This document shows, piece after piece, positions 17,501-25,732 of a stretch of 64,000 bases of DNA. Position 1 is the first letter of the stretch. Each line of letters opens with the position of its first letter. Origin of the DNA: Lewinellaceae bacterium (GTDB taxonomy: Bacteria; Bacteroidota; Bacteroidia; Chitinophagales; Saprospiraceae); NCBI GenBank assembly GCA_020636355.1, contig JACJYB010000001.1, positions 124,001-188,000 of the forward strand, given 5' to 3'. The position numbers were made by a program, and so were the translations under genes. The notes under the pieces are model-generated. The model was not told the DNA's origin and ran no database searches. It worked only from the letters and a program-made list of their open reading frames with translations.

Positions 17501-19974
17501 CGTATAAAATCCGTAGGACCTGGCATGTATATGACTGGTGCGGAGGCAGCGATACGACCTGCGTGCAGTGGTTTATCGTCGAGGACCATTTTCCACCCCG
17601 GGTGATGACATCCATGCTGGATGATGCCAGGCGGTATTATCCGGACATTATCGACTTTAATAAACTCAACAGCAGCCCTTTCGTATTTCCGGAAGCTAAA
17701 AATATCAATGTTAATGCAGATCCCCATGACTGTAAGGCAGGAGTGCAACTTCCTGACGTGCGAGAATTCGTGGAGCGGAGCGCAGGGCAATACACGTATT
17801 ACGAATGCGATGACGAGCTGGAGCTGTACTACGAAGTGAGCTACAGTGATCCCGGACACCCGGGAAAAGAGTTGTTTATACAGGGTAATTACGATATTGA
17901 CGGAGGACATTTATACCTTCCTGCTGGATTACATCCGGTATTGTGGACCATTCGTGACCGGTGTTGGAATGAGTTTAAAATCTGGCAAATGGTCTATGTA
18001 TACGACAATACACCGCCGGTTCCGGTATGCGATGAGATTACACAAGTGACACTGGACCCACAACAATGCTGGGCCCGGGTTTATGCAAAAGACCTGGACG
18101 ATGGCAGCCACGACAACTGTTGTGATCAATTGCATTTTGCGGTGGCCAATATGGACAGCGTGACCTACTGGGACAACTACTGGCACGAATACTTCCTTAA
18201 TTGTTTTGGTGAAAGCGAATATAATGCCAACAAAGAGGGATATGATGCCTTCATTGAAGATTGGATCAATTCTTACGTTTTCGACGATTACATTGATGTG
18301 ACAGAATGTGGCAGTGAGCAGTTGGTCCTGCGGGTGTATGAAGCTTGTGGCCTTCCTGCCTATGACCCGCATACCTTTTTCGGAGGGGAACATCAATGGT
18401 ATTGGTTCAATCATTCCCCATTATTTCTGATTAACTATTTGTGGAAATTGGATGAATACATCCATTATGGCAACCCTCGATATCGATTTGTTTGCGATGA
18501 TGGAAATTTCGGATTTGATATTCCGGTTAATCCGAGGACCCATATCTTTGAACACATCGACAGCAATCCTGAACTTACTGAGGGAGGTTATTCCGCTTGT
18601 AATTCATTTACGTCATCAAGTGGATCACGATTTGAATACATAGCTCCATTTTTAGCTAAAATACTTGTTCCCGCACCCTGGAACCTTTGCGATTGGGTGC
18701 TAACGACCAGTGAAGCCATCAATGATTGGAAGAAAAGGGTATTTGAACCTTACCGGACGGAAGCGGAGATTACCAAGAATCTGAATTTAAAATCGCTCTA
18801 TTACACACCCGTGAAATACAGCGACTGCATGATTGAAGTGCGCAAGGACGACAAGACTCCGCCGGTGGTCGTAGCGCCTGAGGATGTAACCGTTTATTGT
18901 GATGGTGTTCCATATTATTGGGAGCTTATTAAATCGTATGCTGGAGGCACCAAAACCAATACGATTCAGGGTTATGGGGCACAATTTACTCATGACGTGT
19001 GCTGGAATGAAGATGTGCTCACCAGCTATTGTACCGACCCCTTTGTTTCCGATCCTAAACCTGCGTTGCCAAGTGCAGAAGTTGACAACAATACCACAGC
19101 CTGTTGTGTGGAGATCCCCTGGGATGGCGGAGACTTTGGCTATTACGGAGGCTCGGTCTGCGGTGAGTACAATTATGCCGGTGGGGTGAACTGCGATGAA
19201 TACAATTATTGGTATGAGTCGCATAACTGGCAGCCCATCTACTGCCGGCTGTGGCTGATGCTGGATAAATACGACAACCCGGATGGTGGACACCCGAACC
19301 CGCAAAGCTACTTTGACGAGACGGCGGAAGATTGGGTGATCACGGACAACTGCTGGGCGCCGGAAACGGAAGTGGAATACAGCGGCAGCCTGAACGAATG
19401 TGGGGTAGGGACACTGACCAAGACAGTGACAGCTACCGACAAATGTGGCAACACCGCGTACGACACCCAGACGCTGTATGTGAAACCACGCTCCGACTTT
19501 GAGGTGATCTTCCCGGAAGATGTGGTGGTGAATTGTACCGATCCGGGCAGCCTGGCGGCAGACCGTACGGGAGCAGGTTATCCGGAGATCAGCGACGACG
19601 ACTGTGAGCTGATCGGGGTGACGTACTCGGATGAGCGTTACGATGTGACCGAAGGCTGTTACAAGATCTTAAGGACCTGGAAGCTGATTGATTGGTGTGT
19701 TTATTCACCGGATCTGCACAGCCGCTATCCGGATGTGATCGTGGACGACCGGTTGGTAGCGAGTGAGAGCAGATGTTGCATCCACCGGAACCTGAAGGAT
19801 GACGGAGATGGCTACATGACCTATCTGCAGGTGATCAAAGTGGTGGATGACGAAGCGCCGGTGATTGTATGCATGAGCTGGAAGAGACGTGCATCTACGA
19901 CAACAACTGTGATGCAGCCACAGTACGGTACGAGTTGCTGGCTTCAGGCACGGACAATGTGCAACAGAAGATGA
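14518..19974 (+). CDS. Giant secreted PKD/HYR-type protein, T9SS cargo (paralogue 2), interrupted by frameshifts
   Basis: The ATG at 14518 (MKHFYVLGLISFILF) gives a clean signal peptide; an in-frame codon at 14467 would add 17 residues in front. Six PKD domains follow (about 55-620), each with W-WDFGDGN-S...NPSHTY...V, then an HYR-like domain (about 630-715) and the same Cys-rich core as paralogue 1, starting at KRAAAGLACHD. From CCVEIPWDGG (about 19100) onward the protein is nearly identical to paralogue 1. At 19871 one A is missing relative to paralogue 1, and the frame runs into a stop at 19974. Five more deletion sites follow up to 20058. The intended product is about 2,090 residues and continues at 20037-20786. 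A sequencing or assembly error is at least as likely as real inactivation. Confidence 0.82.
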   Translation: MKHFYVLGLISFILFTQFSNPNRLSESDNAAGLNTNGSTIVNAIPDIQPAVDAGYYFTTSHLSVTFTDTSAGPPTSWLWDFGDGNTSTQQNPSYNYANPGTYKVCLTVLDASTVDSVCHTVIVACPNPESIFSFSGSGTMINFVDLSTETPSSWLWDLGDGNTSTQQNPSHTYAANGIYTVCSTVTNECGTDSSCATVIIPACDLRVDPLVITDESAAAANDGTLTVTTVSSYPPITYTLTGPVNAVNGTGTFNNLPPGDYTIRITDANATRPCAVDSTFSIQAFDCGFDPDIMVDMTNQCNGGPIHFSAIASGVTSYLWDFGDGQTSTDQNPTHTYQDTGRFTVTLTVSDGSCFEMVAETDFIYVTPPIARFSLNPPIGCSIPHTVFFTDQSILPDTWFWDFGDNNQSTAQNPIHSYTSEGTFVVTLTVTDTVLGCQSTYSDTVKVSGSIISDFSGSPLFGCNPLAVDFQTIVTQTPFPIVAWDWDFGDGNNSNLSNPSHTYQAPGTYTVTLNVTDEIGCTNFVSKSNYVQVIGPDVAFSADTTQSCGSLMVQFTDLTMSNALITDWLWDFGDGSSSTMQNPSHTYTSLDSFDVTLTITDMDGCMRSLTQSAFIDTRALCSPYVCNLTCPNDTIINLDPFGCEVMLPAYAIEDSCLSFLDLISGQLPGTPFPIGTTANEVILTDPFGFSDTCRFTITVIENGSVNPIQNTAKRAAAGLACHDQVTISLGQECSRLVTARDVLIASGAGCIDRYNCFLTDPRTGETISGNLLSLDHAGRELTYVVQEIETGNKCWGVIHVENKLPPQLLCVNDTISCLQMGEREDLVVISNPCTDYPSKEEVLEKQWTDLGCDDREFIGYLARKVRATDVWGNYMECRDTLFVRKETIDSLVCGPDTVIECNLVRQLPNGTWVDLLWNSGAKGDTYLDAQGYAHPWPTDGAGVFPAPYLKSIQPGQDPGYLIPGRSDAGPDFTNNGKCQIVFDYDDHLIPTCGKAYKIRRTWHVYDWCGGSDTTCVQWFIVEDHFPPRVMTSMLDDARRYYPDIIDFNKLNSSPFVFPEAKNINVNADPHDCKAGVQLPDVREFVERSAGQYTYYECDDELELYYEVSYSDPGHPGKELFIQGNYDIDGGHLYLPAGLHPVLWTIRDRCWNEFKIWQMVYVYDNTPPVPVCDEITQVTLDPQQCWARVYAKDLDDGSHDNCCDQLHFAVANMDSVTYWDNYWHEYFLNCFGESEYNANKEGYDAFIEDWINSYVFDDYIDVTECGSEQLVLRVYEACGLPAYDPHTFFGGEHQWYWFNHSPLFLINYLWKLDEYIHYGNPRYRFVCDDGNFGFDIPVNPRTHIFEHIDSNPELTEGGYSACNSFTSSSGSRFEYIAPFLAKILVPAPWNLCDWVLTTSEAINDWKKRVFEPYRTEAEITKNLNLKSLYYTPVKYSDCMIEVRKDDKTPPVVVAPEDVTVYCDGVPYYWELIKSYAGGTKTNTIQGYGAQFTHDVCWNEDVLTSYCTDPFVSDPKPALPSAEVDNNTTACCVEIPWDGGDFGYYGGSVCGEYNYAGGVNCDEYNYWYESHNWQPIYCRLWLMLDKYDNPDGGHPNPQSYFDETAEDWVITDNCWAPETEVEYSGSLNECGVGTLTKTVTATDKCGNTAYDTQTLYVKPRSDFEVIFPEDVVVNCTDPGSLAADRTGAGYPEISDDDCELIGVTYSDERYDVTEGCYKILRTWKLIDWCVYSPDLHSRYPDVIVDDRLVASESRCCIHRNLKDDGDGYMTYLQVIKVVDDEAPVIVCMSWKRRASTTTTVMQPQYGTSCWLQARTMCNRR

Positions 19975-20036
19975 GATCAGTACCGCTACACGGTATTGGC
20001 GGAGGAGACCACCCGGTAGCTTACGGACAGGCATGA

Positions 20037-20786
20037 ATTAACAGCAGAACTGGCGTAGGTTCCTATGGTGTCTGGCTGGTAGGTAAAGACCGTTGTGGGA
20101 ATGAGGACAGTTGCTACACAACCTTCACGATAAGAGACTGCAAGAACCCGACCCCGTATTGTTACCATGGCATCGCTACGGTGGTGATGAGTCCATCGGG
20201 CGAAGTGGAGGTCTGGGCTACGGACTTTGATGCCGGAAGCTACGACAACTGTACGACAGCCGATAACCTGATCCTGAGCTTTACGGAAGACGGCGAAACG
20301 CCAAGTATCACGTTCACTTGTGCGGACATCCCGGATGGCAGATCTCAAGAGATCGAGGTAGAGATCTGGGTGATCGACGAGTCGGGCAACAAGGACTTCT
20401 GCACGACGACGTTGTTGCTGCAGGACAATACGGGCAATGCCTGCCAGGACAGCAGTCCATTGACGGACTCAGGATCCGGAATAGCATCTCCAGAACAAAA
20501 GGTAAAGGGTGAAGGGATAAGGACACCTGAGCTGTACCAGAATACACCAAACCCGTTCAGTGGAGAGACCAAGATCGGATTCTGGCTGCCGGAAAGTATG
20601 ACCGCCACCCTCAAGGTGTTGGACGTGACGGGTAAGGAATTGTACCGGGTGACAGGCAGTTATTCAGGTGGTAATCATTTGATTACGCTGGAATCGGGCA
20701 GCATCCCGGAAGTGAAAGGGATTCTCTTTTACCAACTGGAAACCGAGCAAGGTGTATTTAATAAACGCATGGTAAAGGTGAATTAA
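20037..20786 (+). pseudogene. C-terminal part of paralogue 2, out of frame (last core modules and T9SS sorting domain)
   Basis: This frame resumes the paralogue 1 sequence after seven lost bases. It contains YGVWLVGKDRCGNEDSC, the HYR-like module ending TTTLLLQDNTGNACQDSS, and a complete T9SS type A sorting domain (LYQNTPNPFSGETKIGF...GVFNKRMVKVN). The first ATG in frame is 20181, but there is no sign of an independent gene start, promoter or signal peptide. It should be joined to 14518-19974 as one gene if the deletions are errors. Confidence 0.8.
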
Positions 20787-20992
20787 AAAGGGATGCGGAC
20801 AATGCGCCAGCATTCGTCAGTAGAAGGGAAGAAAGCGCAAGGTTATGCTGACAACACGATAGTGTTCGTCAGTAGGATGGTCAAAGTGAATTAACCAATG
20901 CTGACCGGTGCTGACCGACCGAAGGGAGCGTCAGTAGGATGGTAAAGGTGGATTAAAAGGGATGCTGACAATGCGTTAGCATTCGTCAGTAG
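20787..20992 (+). repeat. 3' array: four hairpin elements and two RMVKVN/D-stop tails
   Basis: Hairpins lie at 20792-20823 (inner stem AATGC/GCATT), 20844-20875 (AACAC/GTGTT), 20898-20937 and 20961-20992 (AATGC/GCATT), all bounded by CTGAC or GGAC and GTCAG. Tails reading RMVKVN-stop (20874-20894) and RMVKVD-stop (20936-20956) sit between them, so units of about 55-62 bp repeat. The last hairpin overlaps the tolC stop codon (20986-20988) on the other strand and probably serves as a shared terminator. Confidence 0.82.
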
Positions 20993-22332
20993 TTGATATT
21001 TCCTACCGCCTGGTCGTAATCTACTTTTGCCATGATGGCCTGAAATAAAGCATTGTAATAATTGGTTTGGGCTAACCGAAGATCCGTCTCTGAATTTAAG
21101 ACATCGATGGTCCCGGAAATTCCTTTGTCATTTTCAATTTTTATGGCAGAAGTATTTTCTTCGGCGAGCGTTAGATTTTCTTTTTGAATCTTAATCGCCT
21201 CCAAACTGTGATCGTATTTTATCCGGGCTTGTTCGGTTTGATAATCGATCATCTCTTTTATTTCAGTCAGACTATTTTCTATTTTTTGCTCCTGCAGTGC
21301 ATATTTATTCAGTTTATACCTTTTTTCATCTCCATGGTAGATGGGTACGCTCATGTGAATGCCGATCATGGTATAATTGTAAAACCTTGATGCTTGAAAT
21401 AAATTGTAAAAATCTGTTGCCGACGGATTGTATCCGGTCACGGCATAGCCATAAATACGTGGATAATATCCTGCTTTTTCAATGGTCAATCCACTTTCTA
21501 CCAGGCGTTTCTGTGTTTGCAGCATTGAATATTCTGTCCGCTTCCCGTATTGAATAGCATCACTCTGGGGCAATATTTCGACCAGCTGTGACTCGTCCAG
21601 TTGGCCGGCAAGGTTGATATTTGTATCCGGACTTAAATGCATGAGTTGAGCCAGTATGGATTTGCTTAATGCGACACTTTGTTGTGACCGTTCTATTTCC
21701 GCTTGCATATTATTTACGGCAACCTGAATGCGCTGAACATCAATGGGTCGGGCGGTTCCGGACTTAACACGGGATTCCGTATTCGCCCGCATGGTTTGCA
21801 CCCGCTCTAAATTATTTTGGAGAAAATCCAGTTGCTCCTGACTGATTAAAATGGAATAATAAGCCTTGGTTACCGCTACCGCGATATCTGTTTTGCTTTT
21901 CTCCGTTTTTTGTTTGAGCAACGTATTTTGGATCGTATCGGATTTCAGGGTTTCAAAAAGAGATTTATCGAAAAGCAATTGATTTAAGTGGATGCTGGGC
22001 GAAAGGGTATTACGTAATTGCAACTGAAATGCAATAACTTCTCCATCAGGTTGGGAAGGGTTAGTAAATGCAGGAATCGCTCCGTTTTCCAGAATAATTC
22101 GCTGGATATTGTAATTATGGATAAAATCAATTTCTCCGTCAATTTGGGGTAATAGTTTCGTGCGCAGGGTGGCGCGTTCGTTTTCATGAATGGCCAGGTC
22201 CAGTTGCGCATTTTTTAACATCGGACTATTATTCAAAGCCAGATGAATGCAGGACTGTAAATCGTATGTCCCATTTTGAGCGCCAGTGACGAAGGGTAGC
22301 AGAATTATGAGAAATAAAACGAACTTTTTCAT
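20986..22332 (-). CDS. tolC: TolC-family outer-membrane efflux channel
   Basis: A 448-residue protein with a signal peptide (MKKFVLFLIILLPFVTGAQ) and two OEP repeats of long helices and short strands. YDLQSCIHLALNNSPMLK is the typical first OEP segment, and the second repeat includes KENLTLAEENTSAIKIENDKGISGTIDVL, whose D-GISG-IDVL pattern is characteristic. The ATG at 22332 is chosen because it gives the signal peptide and lies 10 bp after the MFS stop; the alternative TTG at 22350 would overlap that gene. It is last in the tetR-emrA-emrB-tolC operon and would form the outer-membrane exit duct. Confidence 0.92.
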   Translation of the reverse strand: MKKFVLFLIILLPFVTGAQNGTYDLQSCIHLALNNSPMLKNAQLDLAIHENERATLRTKLLPQIDGEIDFIHNYNIQRIILENGAIPAFTNPSQPDGEVIAFQLQLRNTLSPSIHLNQLLFDKSLFETLKSDTIQNTLLKQKTEKSKTDIAVAVTKAYYSILISQEQLDFLQNNLERVQTMRANTESRVKSGTARPIDVQRIQVAVNNMQAEIERSQQSVALSKSILAQLMHLSPDTNINLAGQLDESQLVEILPQSDAIQYGKRTEYSMLQTQKRLVESGLTIEKAGYYPRIYGYAVTGYNPSATDFYNLFQASRFYNYTMIGIHMSVPIYHGDEKRYKLNKYALQEQKIENSLTEIKEMIDYQTEQARIKYDHSLEAIKIQKENLTLAEENTSAIKIENDKGISGTIDVLNSETDLRLAQTNYYNALFQAIMAKVDYDQAVGNINY

Positions 22333-22342
22333 AATTGATTTT

Positions 22343-23917
22343 TTACTCAAGCGCTAATTCCAGTTCCGGGCCTTTAGCATTTGAAGATTCGTTAGATTTT
22401 TTAGTCTTAAACAGCACCAGGAGAGGAATGCACAACGCAAAAAATACACCCACGATTAAAAAGACATCATTGTAGGTGAGGATCATGGCTTGCTGAAACA
22501 GACTTCCTTTTAGTGCCAGTAAGGATTGAGCCTGAGCCGTGGATACATCCGAACCCTTGGAAACAAATAACCCGATCATAGCCCGCAAGCGATCATAGGT
22601 TGTCTGGTCGTAAATGGAAAGATGTTCACTTAATCGATTGAAATGCACCAGACTACGGGTTCCGATAAAAGTAGTAGCCCCTGCAATGCCGAAAGCACCT
22701 CCCAGCTGCCTTAGGGTTGTCATCAATGCGGTACCCTGAGGAACGTCACGGTTGTGGAGTGGAAAAATGGTGAGCGTCAGCAAAGGGATGAATAACATCC
22801 CCAGTCCGATCCCCCGTAAGATCAATGGCCAGAAGAAGTCGGATGCACCGGTGTTGAGATTCATGCTGGAAAGCCGCCATACGAAATAGACGAACAAGCT
22901 GAATCCAATACCGGCCAGAACTACTGGTGACAACCAATTTTTACGCATAACGGTAGCAACGACCGGCATCATTAGCCCTGCAGCTAAACTACCTGGTAGC
23001 AGGATCAATCCGGTTTCTACCGCAGAATACCCCAGCATGGTCTGCAGGAATACCGGTATGACAAACACAGAGGCATAAAGCCCCACGCCTTGTACCAGTG
23101 AAAAAATACAACCAATGGCATATTGACGGTTTTTCATCAATCGCAGATTCAGGATGGGATCCTTAACAGTCAGCTGGCGCCAGATAAATACGACCCCCGC
23201 TACTATGGCAGCAATGGACAGATAGGCAATGTACCGGGTCTCGAACCAATCTTCGGATTCTCCTTTTTCAAGGACCACTTGCAACGAGCCGATGGTGACT
23301 ACCAGCAATGCGATGGCCAGCCAATCCATCCGCCCGGTTTGCAGACGGTGTTCCGATTCACGGATGTAGAGGTATGACAGAATGGCCGCTATAATACCTA
23401 CCGGAATGTTGATGTAGAACACCCAGTTCCACGACAGTTGGTCCGTGATGTAACCACCCAGTGTAGGGCCGATGGAAGGGCCGATAATTACCCCCATTCC
23501 AAAAATTGCATTGGCTTTACCTAGCTCCTCCCGGGGGAAGGTATCGACCAGGATGGCCTGAGCAGTTGCCAGCAAACCTCCACCTCCAATGCCCTGGATG
23601 ATCCGGAAAACGATCAGTTGAGCGACTGTGGTGGCGTTGCCGCAAAACACCGAAGCGATAGTGAATACGATAATGGATGCTGTGAAATAAGTCTTCCGGC
23701 CAAGTTTAGAACTCATCCAACCCGATAGGGTGATCATAATGACGTTGGCTCCGGTGTATGCGGTAACCACCCAGGAGATATCTCCCAGTGTAGCTCCCAG
23801 GTTCCCCATCATTTGTGGCAAGGTGACATTAACGATCGAGGAGTCAATCAATTGGAGCAACGCTGCCGATATGACGGTTACCACCACGATCCATTTATTG
23901 GGTGTCTTTTCCTGCAT
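22343..23917 (-). CDS. emrB: EmrB/QacA-type (DHA2) MFS drug exporter
   Basis: A 524-residue major facilitator of the 14-helix DHA2 class. Visible family features are LQLIDSSIVNVTLPQM (motif D1), SSKLGRKTYF (motif A) and FGMGVIIGPSIGPTLGGY (antiporter motif C, about 135-152). It would pump hydrophobic compounds by proton exchange, passing them through the EmrA-like adaptor to TolC. It begins 5 bp after the emrA stop and is followed after 10 bp by tolC. The specific substrate is unknown. Confidence 0.93.
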   Translation of the reverse strand: MQEKTPNKWIVVVTVISAALLQLIDSSIVNVTLPQMMGNLGATLGDISWVVTAYTGANVIMITLSGWMSSKLGRKTYFTASIIVFTIASVFCGNATTVAQLIVFRIIQGIGGGGLLATAQAILVDTFPREELGKANAIFGMGVIIGPSIGPTLGGYITDQLSWNWVFYINIPVGIIAAILSYLYIRESEHRLQTGRMDWLAIALLVVTIGSLQVVLEKGESEDWFETRYIAYLSIAAIVAGVVFIWRQLTVKDPILNLRLMKNRQYAIGCIFSLVQGVGLYASVFVIPVFLQTMLGYSAVETGLILLPGSLAAGLMMPVVATVMRKNWLSPVVLAGIGFSLFVYFVWRLSSMNLNTGASDFFWPLILRGIGLGMLFIPLLTLTIFPLHNRDVPQGTALMTTLRQLGGAFGIAGATTFIGTRSLVHFNRLSEHLSIYDQTTYDRLRAMIGLFVSKGSDVSTAQAQSLLALKGSLFQQAMILTYNDVFLIVGVFFALCIPLLVLFKTKKSNESSNAKGPELELALE

Positions 23918-23922
23918 ATCAA

Positions 23923-24954
23923 TTATTTTTTCACTTCGACATTGACACTCATGCCTGGCTTCAGCTTCTGCAGGGTTTCTTCATTATGGTGAATGGCTAT
24001 GCGGACCGGGATCCTTTGGACCATTTTGACAAAATTGCCAGTCGCATTATCCGGTGGAATCAATGAAAATTTGGACCCGGTAGCTGCACCAATAGACTCC
24101 ACTTCACCGGTGACCTGGAGGCCTGGAAAAGCATCCACCTCTATATTTACCGGATTCCCTAGTTGAATGCCTGTCAATTGGGTCTCTTTGAAATTGGCTG
24201 TTACCCAAACATTTTGGTGTTCAACCAGAGACATGAGCGGTTGCCCGGGTTGGATGAATTGTCCTGGTTGAATATTGTCCTTGGATACAATCCCGTCAAC
24301 CGGTGCATATACCCGGGTATAGGTCAGCTGCAGGTTGGCACTTTCGATATCTTTTTCCCGCAGCAAAATATTGGCTTCTGCAACTTTGATCTGAGCCTGG
24401 GCGGTCTGCACCTGCTCGTTGGCTGCAGCGACAGCTTGCTGTGCTATGGATAGCTGGGACTTTGCGGTTTCAAGGGTGGCTTTGTATTGATCTATCTGCT
24501 GGGGAGTGGCCAGGTTTTGGGCATAGAGCTCGTTGTATCGATTGAAATCACTTTCTGCTTTCCAGATATTGGTCCGGGGCAACTCCAATGCCACCTCAGC
24601 ACCTTTTCGGGCCTGTAAGGCTGCATTCAGGTTTGCTTTGGTGACCGCTAGCTGAGCCTGCGCGCCGACCAGAGCCGCCTCCGCCTGGTGGGCCCGGGTA
24701 ACCAGATCCAAACTGTCTATTGCAATCAGCAGGTCTCCGGAATGGGCTTCCTGATTCTCCGATACCTGGACAACCTTAACATAGCCACCAATGCGGGAGG
24801 TCACCGGTACAATGTGGCCGTCAATGGCTGCATCGTCCGTAATCTCATAGGCCTGGTGGTGCTGATAAACCCGATAGCCCTTATAGCCTCCGAATCCTAA
24901 TGCGATGATCAAAAGGAGATACAGAATAATTTTTCTTCCTTTCATGATGGACAT
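23923..24954 (-). CDS. emrA: EmrA/HlyD-type membrane fusion protein
   Basis: A 343-residue adaptor with one N-terminal membrane anchor (about 8-26). A lipoyl-like half-motif follows (GYVKVVQVSENQEAHSGD, about 57-74), then a long helical hairpin with heptad-like Ala/Gln/Leu repeats (about 85-200). The second lipoyl half is VYAPVDGIVSKDNIQPGQ, followed by a beta-barrel region (VTANFKETQL). It would bridge EmrB and TolC. Its start overlaps the tetR stop by 13 bp, consistent with coupled translation. Confidence 0.92.
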   Translation of the reverse strand: MSIMKGRKIILYLLLIIALGFGGYKGYRVYQHHQAYEITDDAAIDGHIVPVTSRIGGYVKVVQVSENQEAHSGDLLIAIDSLDLVTRAHQAEAALVGAQAQLAVTKANLNAALQARKGAEVALELPRTNIWKAESDFNRYNELYAQNLATPQQIDQYKATLETAKSQLSIAQQAVAAANEQVQTAQAQIKVAEANILLREKDIESANLQLTYTRVYAPVDGIVSKDNIQPGQFIQPGQPLMSLVEHQNVWVTANFKETQLTGIQLGNPVNIEVDAFPGLQVTGEVESIGAATGSKFSLIPPDNATGNFVKMVQRIPVRIAIHHNEETLQKLKPGMSVNVEVKK

Positions 24955-25556
24955 TTTATTCCCGTACAGAAGATTTGTACCAGCAGGTGATATTGCCGGC
25001 CCAGCATTTGGTAGTCCTCCTGGGAGATGTTGATGAAATCTTTTTTTAAGGTGAAATTTCGCCGCAGGCCCTGAATCAGATCGATAAAAAGCTCAGCATA
25101 TTGCCGCACATCAAAGAAATGAAACTCCTTGTTTTGAATCCCGTGTTCCAGCATTTGATGGACCAATAATATTTCTTTCTGTCGAAATACTTCAAACAAC
25201 GGCGCGAATGCGGGCTTGGATTTATGGATCAGGTGTAAATTCAGTTTGTTGATATTCAGCAGATCCTGAAAAAATTTCAACCGTTCATCCGCGTAATTCT
25301 GTAGAAGCTGGTAGGCGCTCAATCCGGAGTTCAGGTAAGTATTCTGCTCTTCCAGAAAGTGCTTGTGTTCATGCTGGATGACCGCTCTGAATAGGTCCTC
25401 TTTGTTGGTGAAATAATAGTACAGGGACGCTTTGGACATACCTATGTCATCGGCTATTTCATTCATTGTTGTTTTGTCAAGACCATAGGCGACCAAACGG
25501 GCTTTTGCTGCCTGCAGGATCGATTCGACGATTTCAGTCTTTTCGTTGTTGACCAT
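24942..25556 (-). CDS. TetR/AcrR-family transcriptional regulator of the efflux operon
   Basis: A 204-residue regulator whose N-terminal helix-turn-helix includes TTMNEIADDIGMSKASLYYYF (about 29-49; key residues IADDIGMSKxxLYYYF), followed by KEDLF. The C-terminal two thirds would form the ligand-binding and dimer domain. As first gene of the operon, and with two inverted repeats over its own promoter, it most likely represses itself and the efflux genes until an inducer binds. Confidence 0.92.
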   Translation of the reverse strand: MVNNEKTEIVESILQAAKARLVAYGLDKTTMNEIADDIGMSKASLYYYFTNKEDLFRAVIQHEHKHFLEEQNTYLNSGLSAYQLLQNYADERLKFFQDLLNINKLNLHLIHKSKPAFAPLFEVFRQKEILLVHQMLEHGIQNKEFHFFDVRQYAELFIDLIQGLRRNFTLKKDFINISQEDYQMLGRQYHLLVQIFCTGIKCPS

Positions 25557-25614
25557 TTGACTATTTCAGATAAAAAGTCAAAGATAAGGCAAAATTGAGT
25601 TACCGGTCAATTTT
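25556..25614 (-). promoter_or_regulatory. Efflux-operon promoter with two inverted-repeat operators
   Basis: On the minus strand, TATCTTTG (25586-25579) is a perfect -7 box and a TTG -33 element lies 21 bp upstream. Operator candidate one, AAAATTGA...TCAATTTT (25591-25614; 8-bp arms, 8-bp spacer), covers the -33 element and part of the spacer. Candidate two, TTTGACT...AGTCAAA (25556-25582; 7-bp arms), covers the -7 box and reaches the start codon. Both share the core TTGAC, as expected for TetR sites. Confidence 0.7.
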
Positions 25615-25732
25615 ATTTTACACAAGCACATACGGTGGGCTGATTTCAAATCCCACCCAGGGCTGAACCTGCGAGCTGCAATGCCCGGATAGAATGAATT
25701 GCTAAGCTGGGGATTCGATCGGGTAGAATCGG

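Noticed and set aside
17398..19305. Several minus-strand open frames of 160-172 codons inside giant gene 2
   Set aside because: Shadows of the strongly biased codon use in the giant gene; similar shadows occur at the matching place in giant gene 1.
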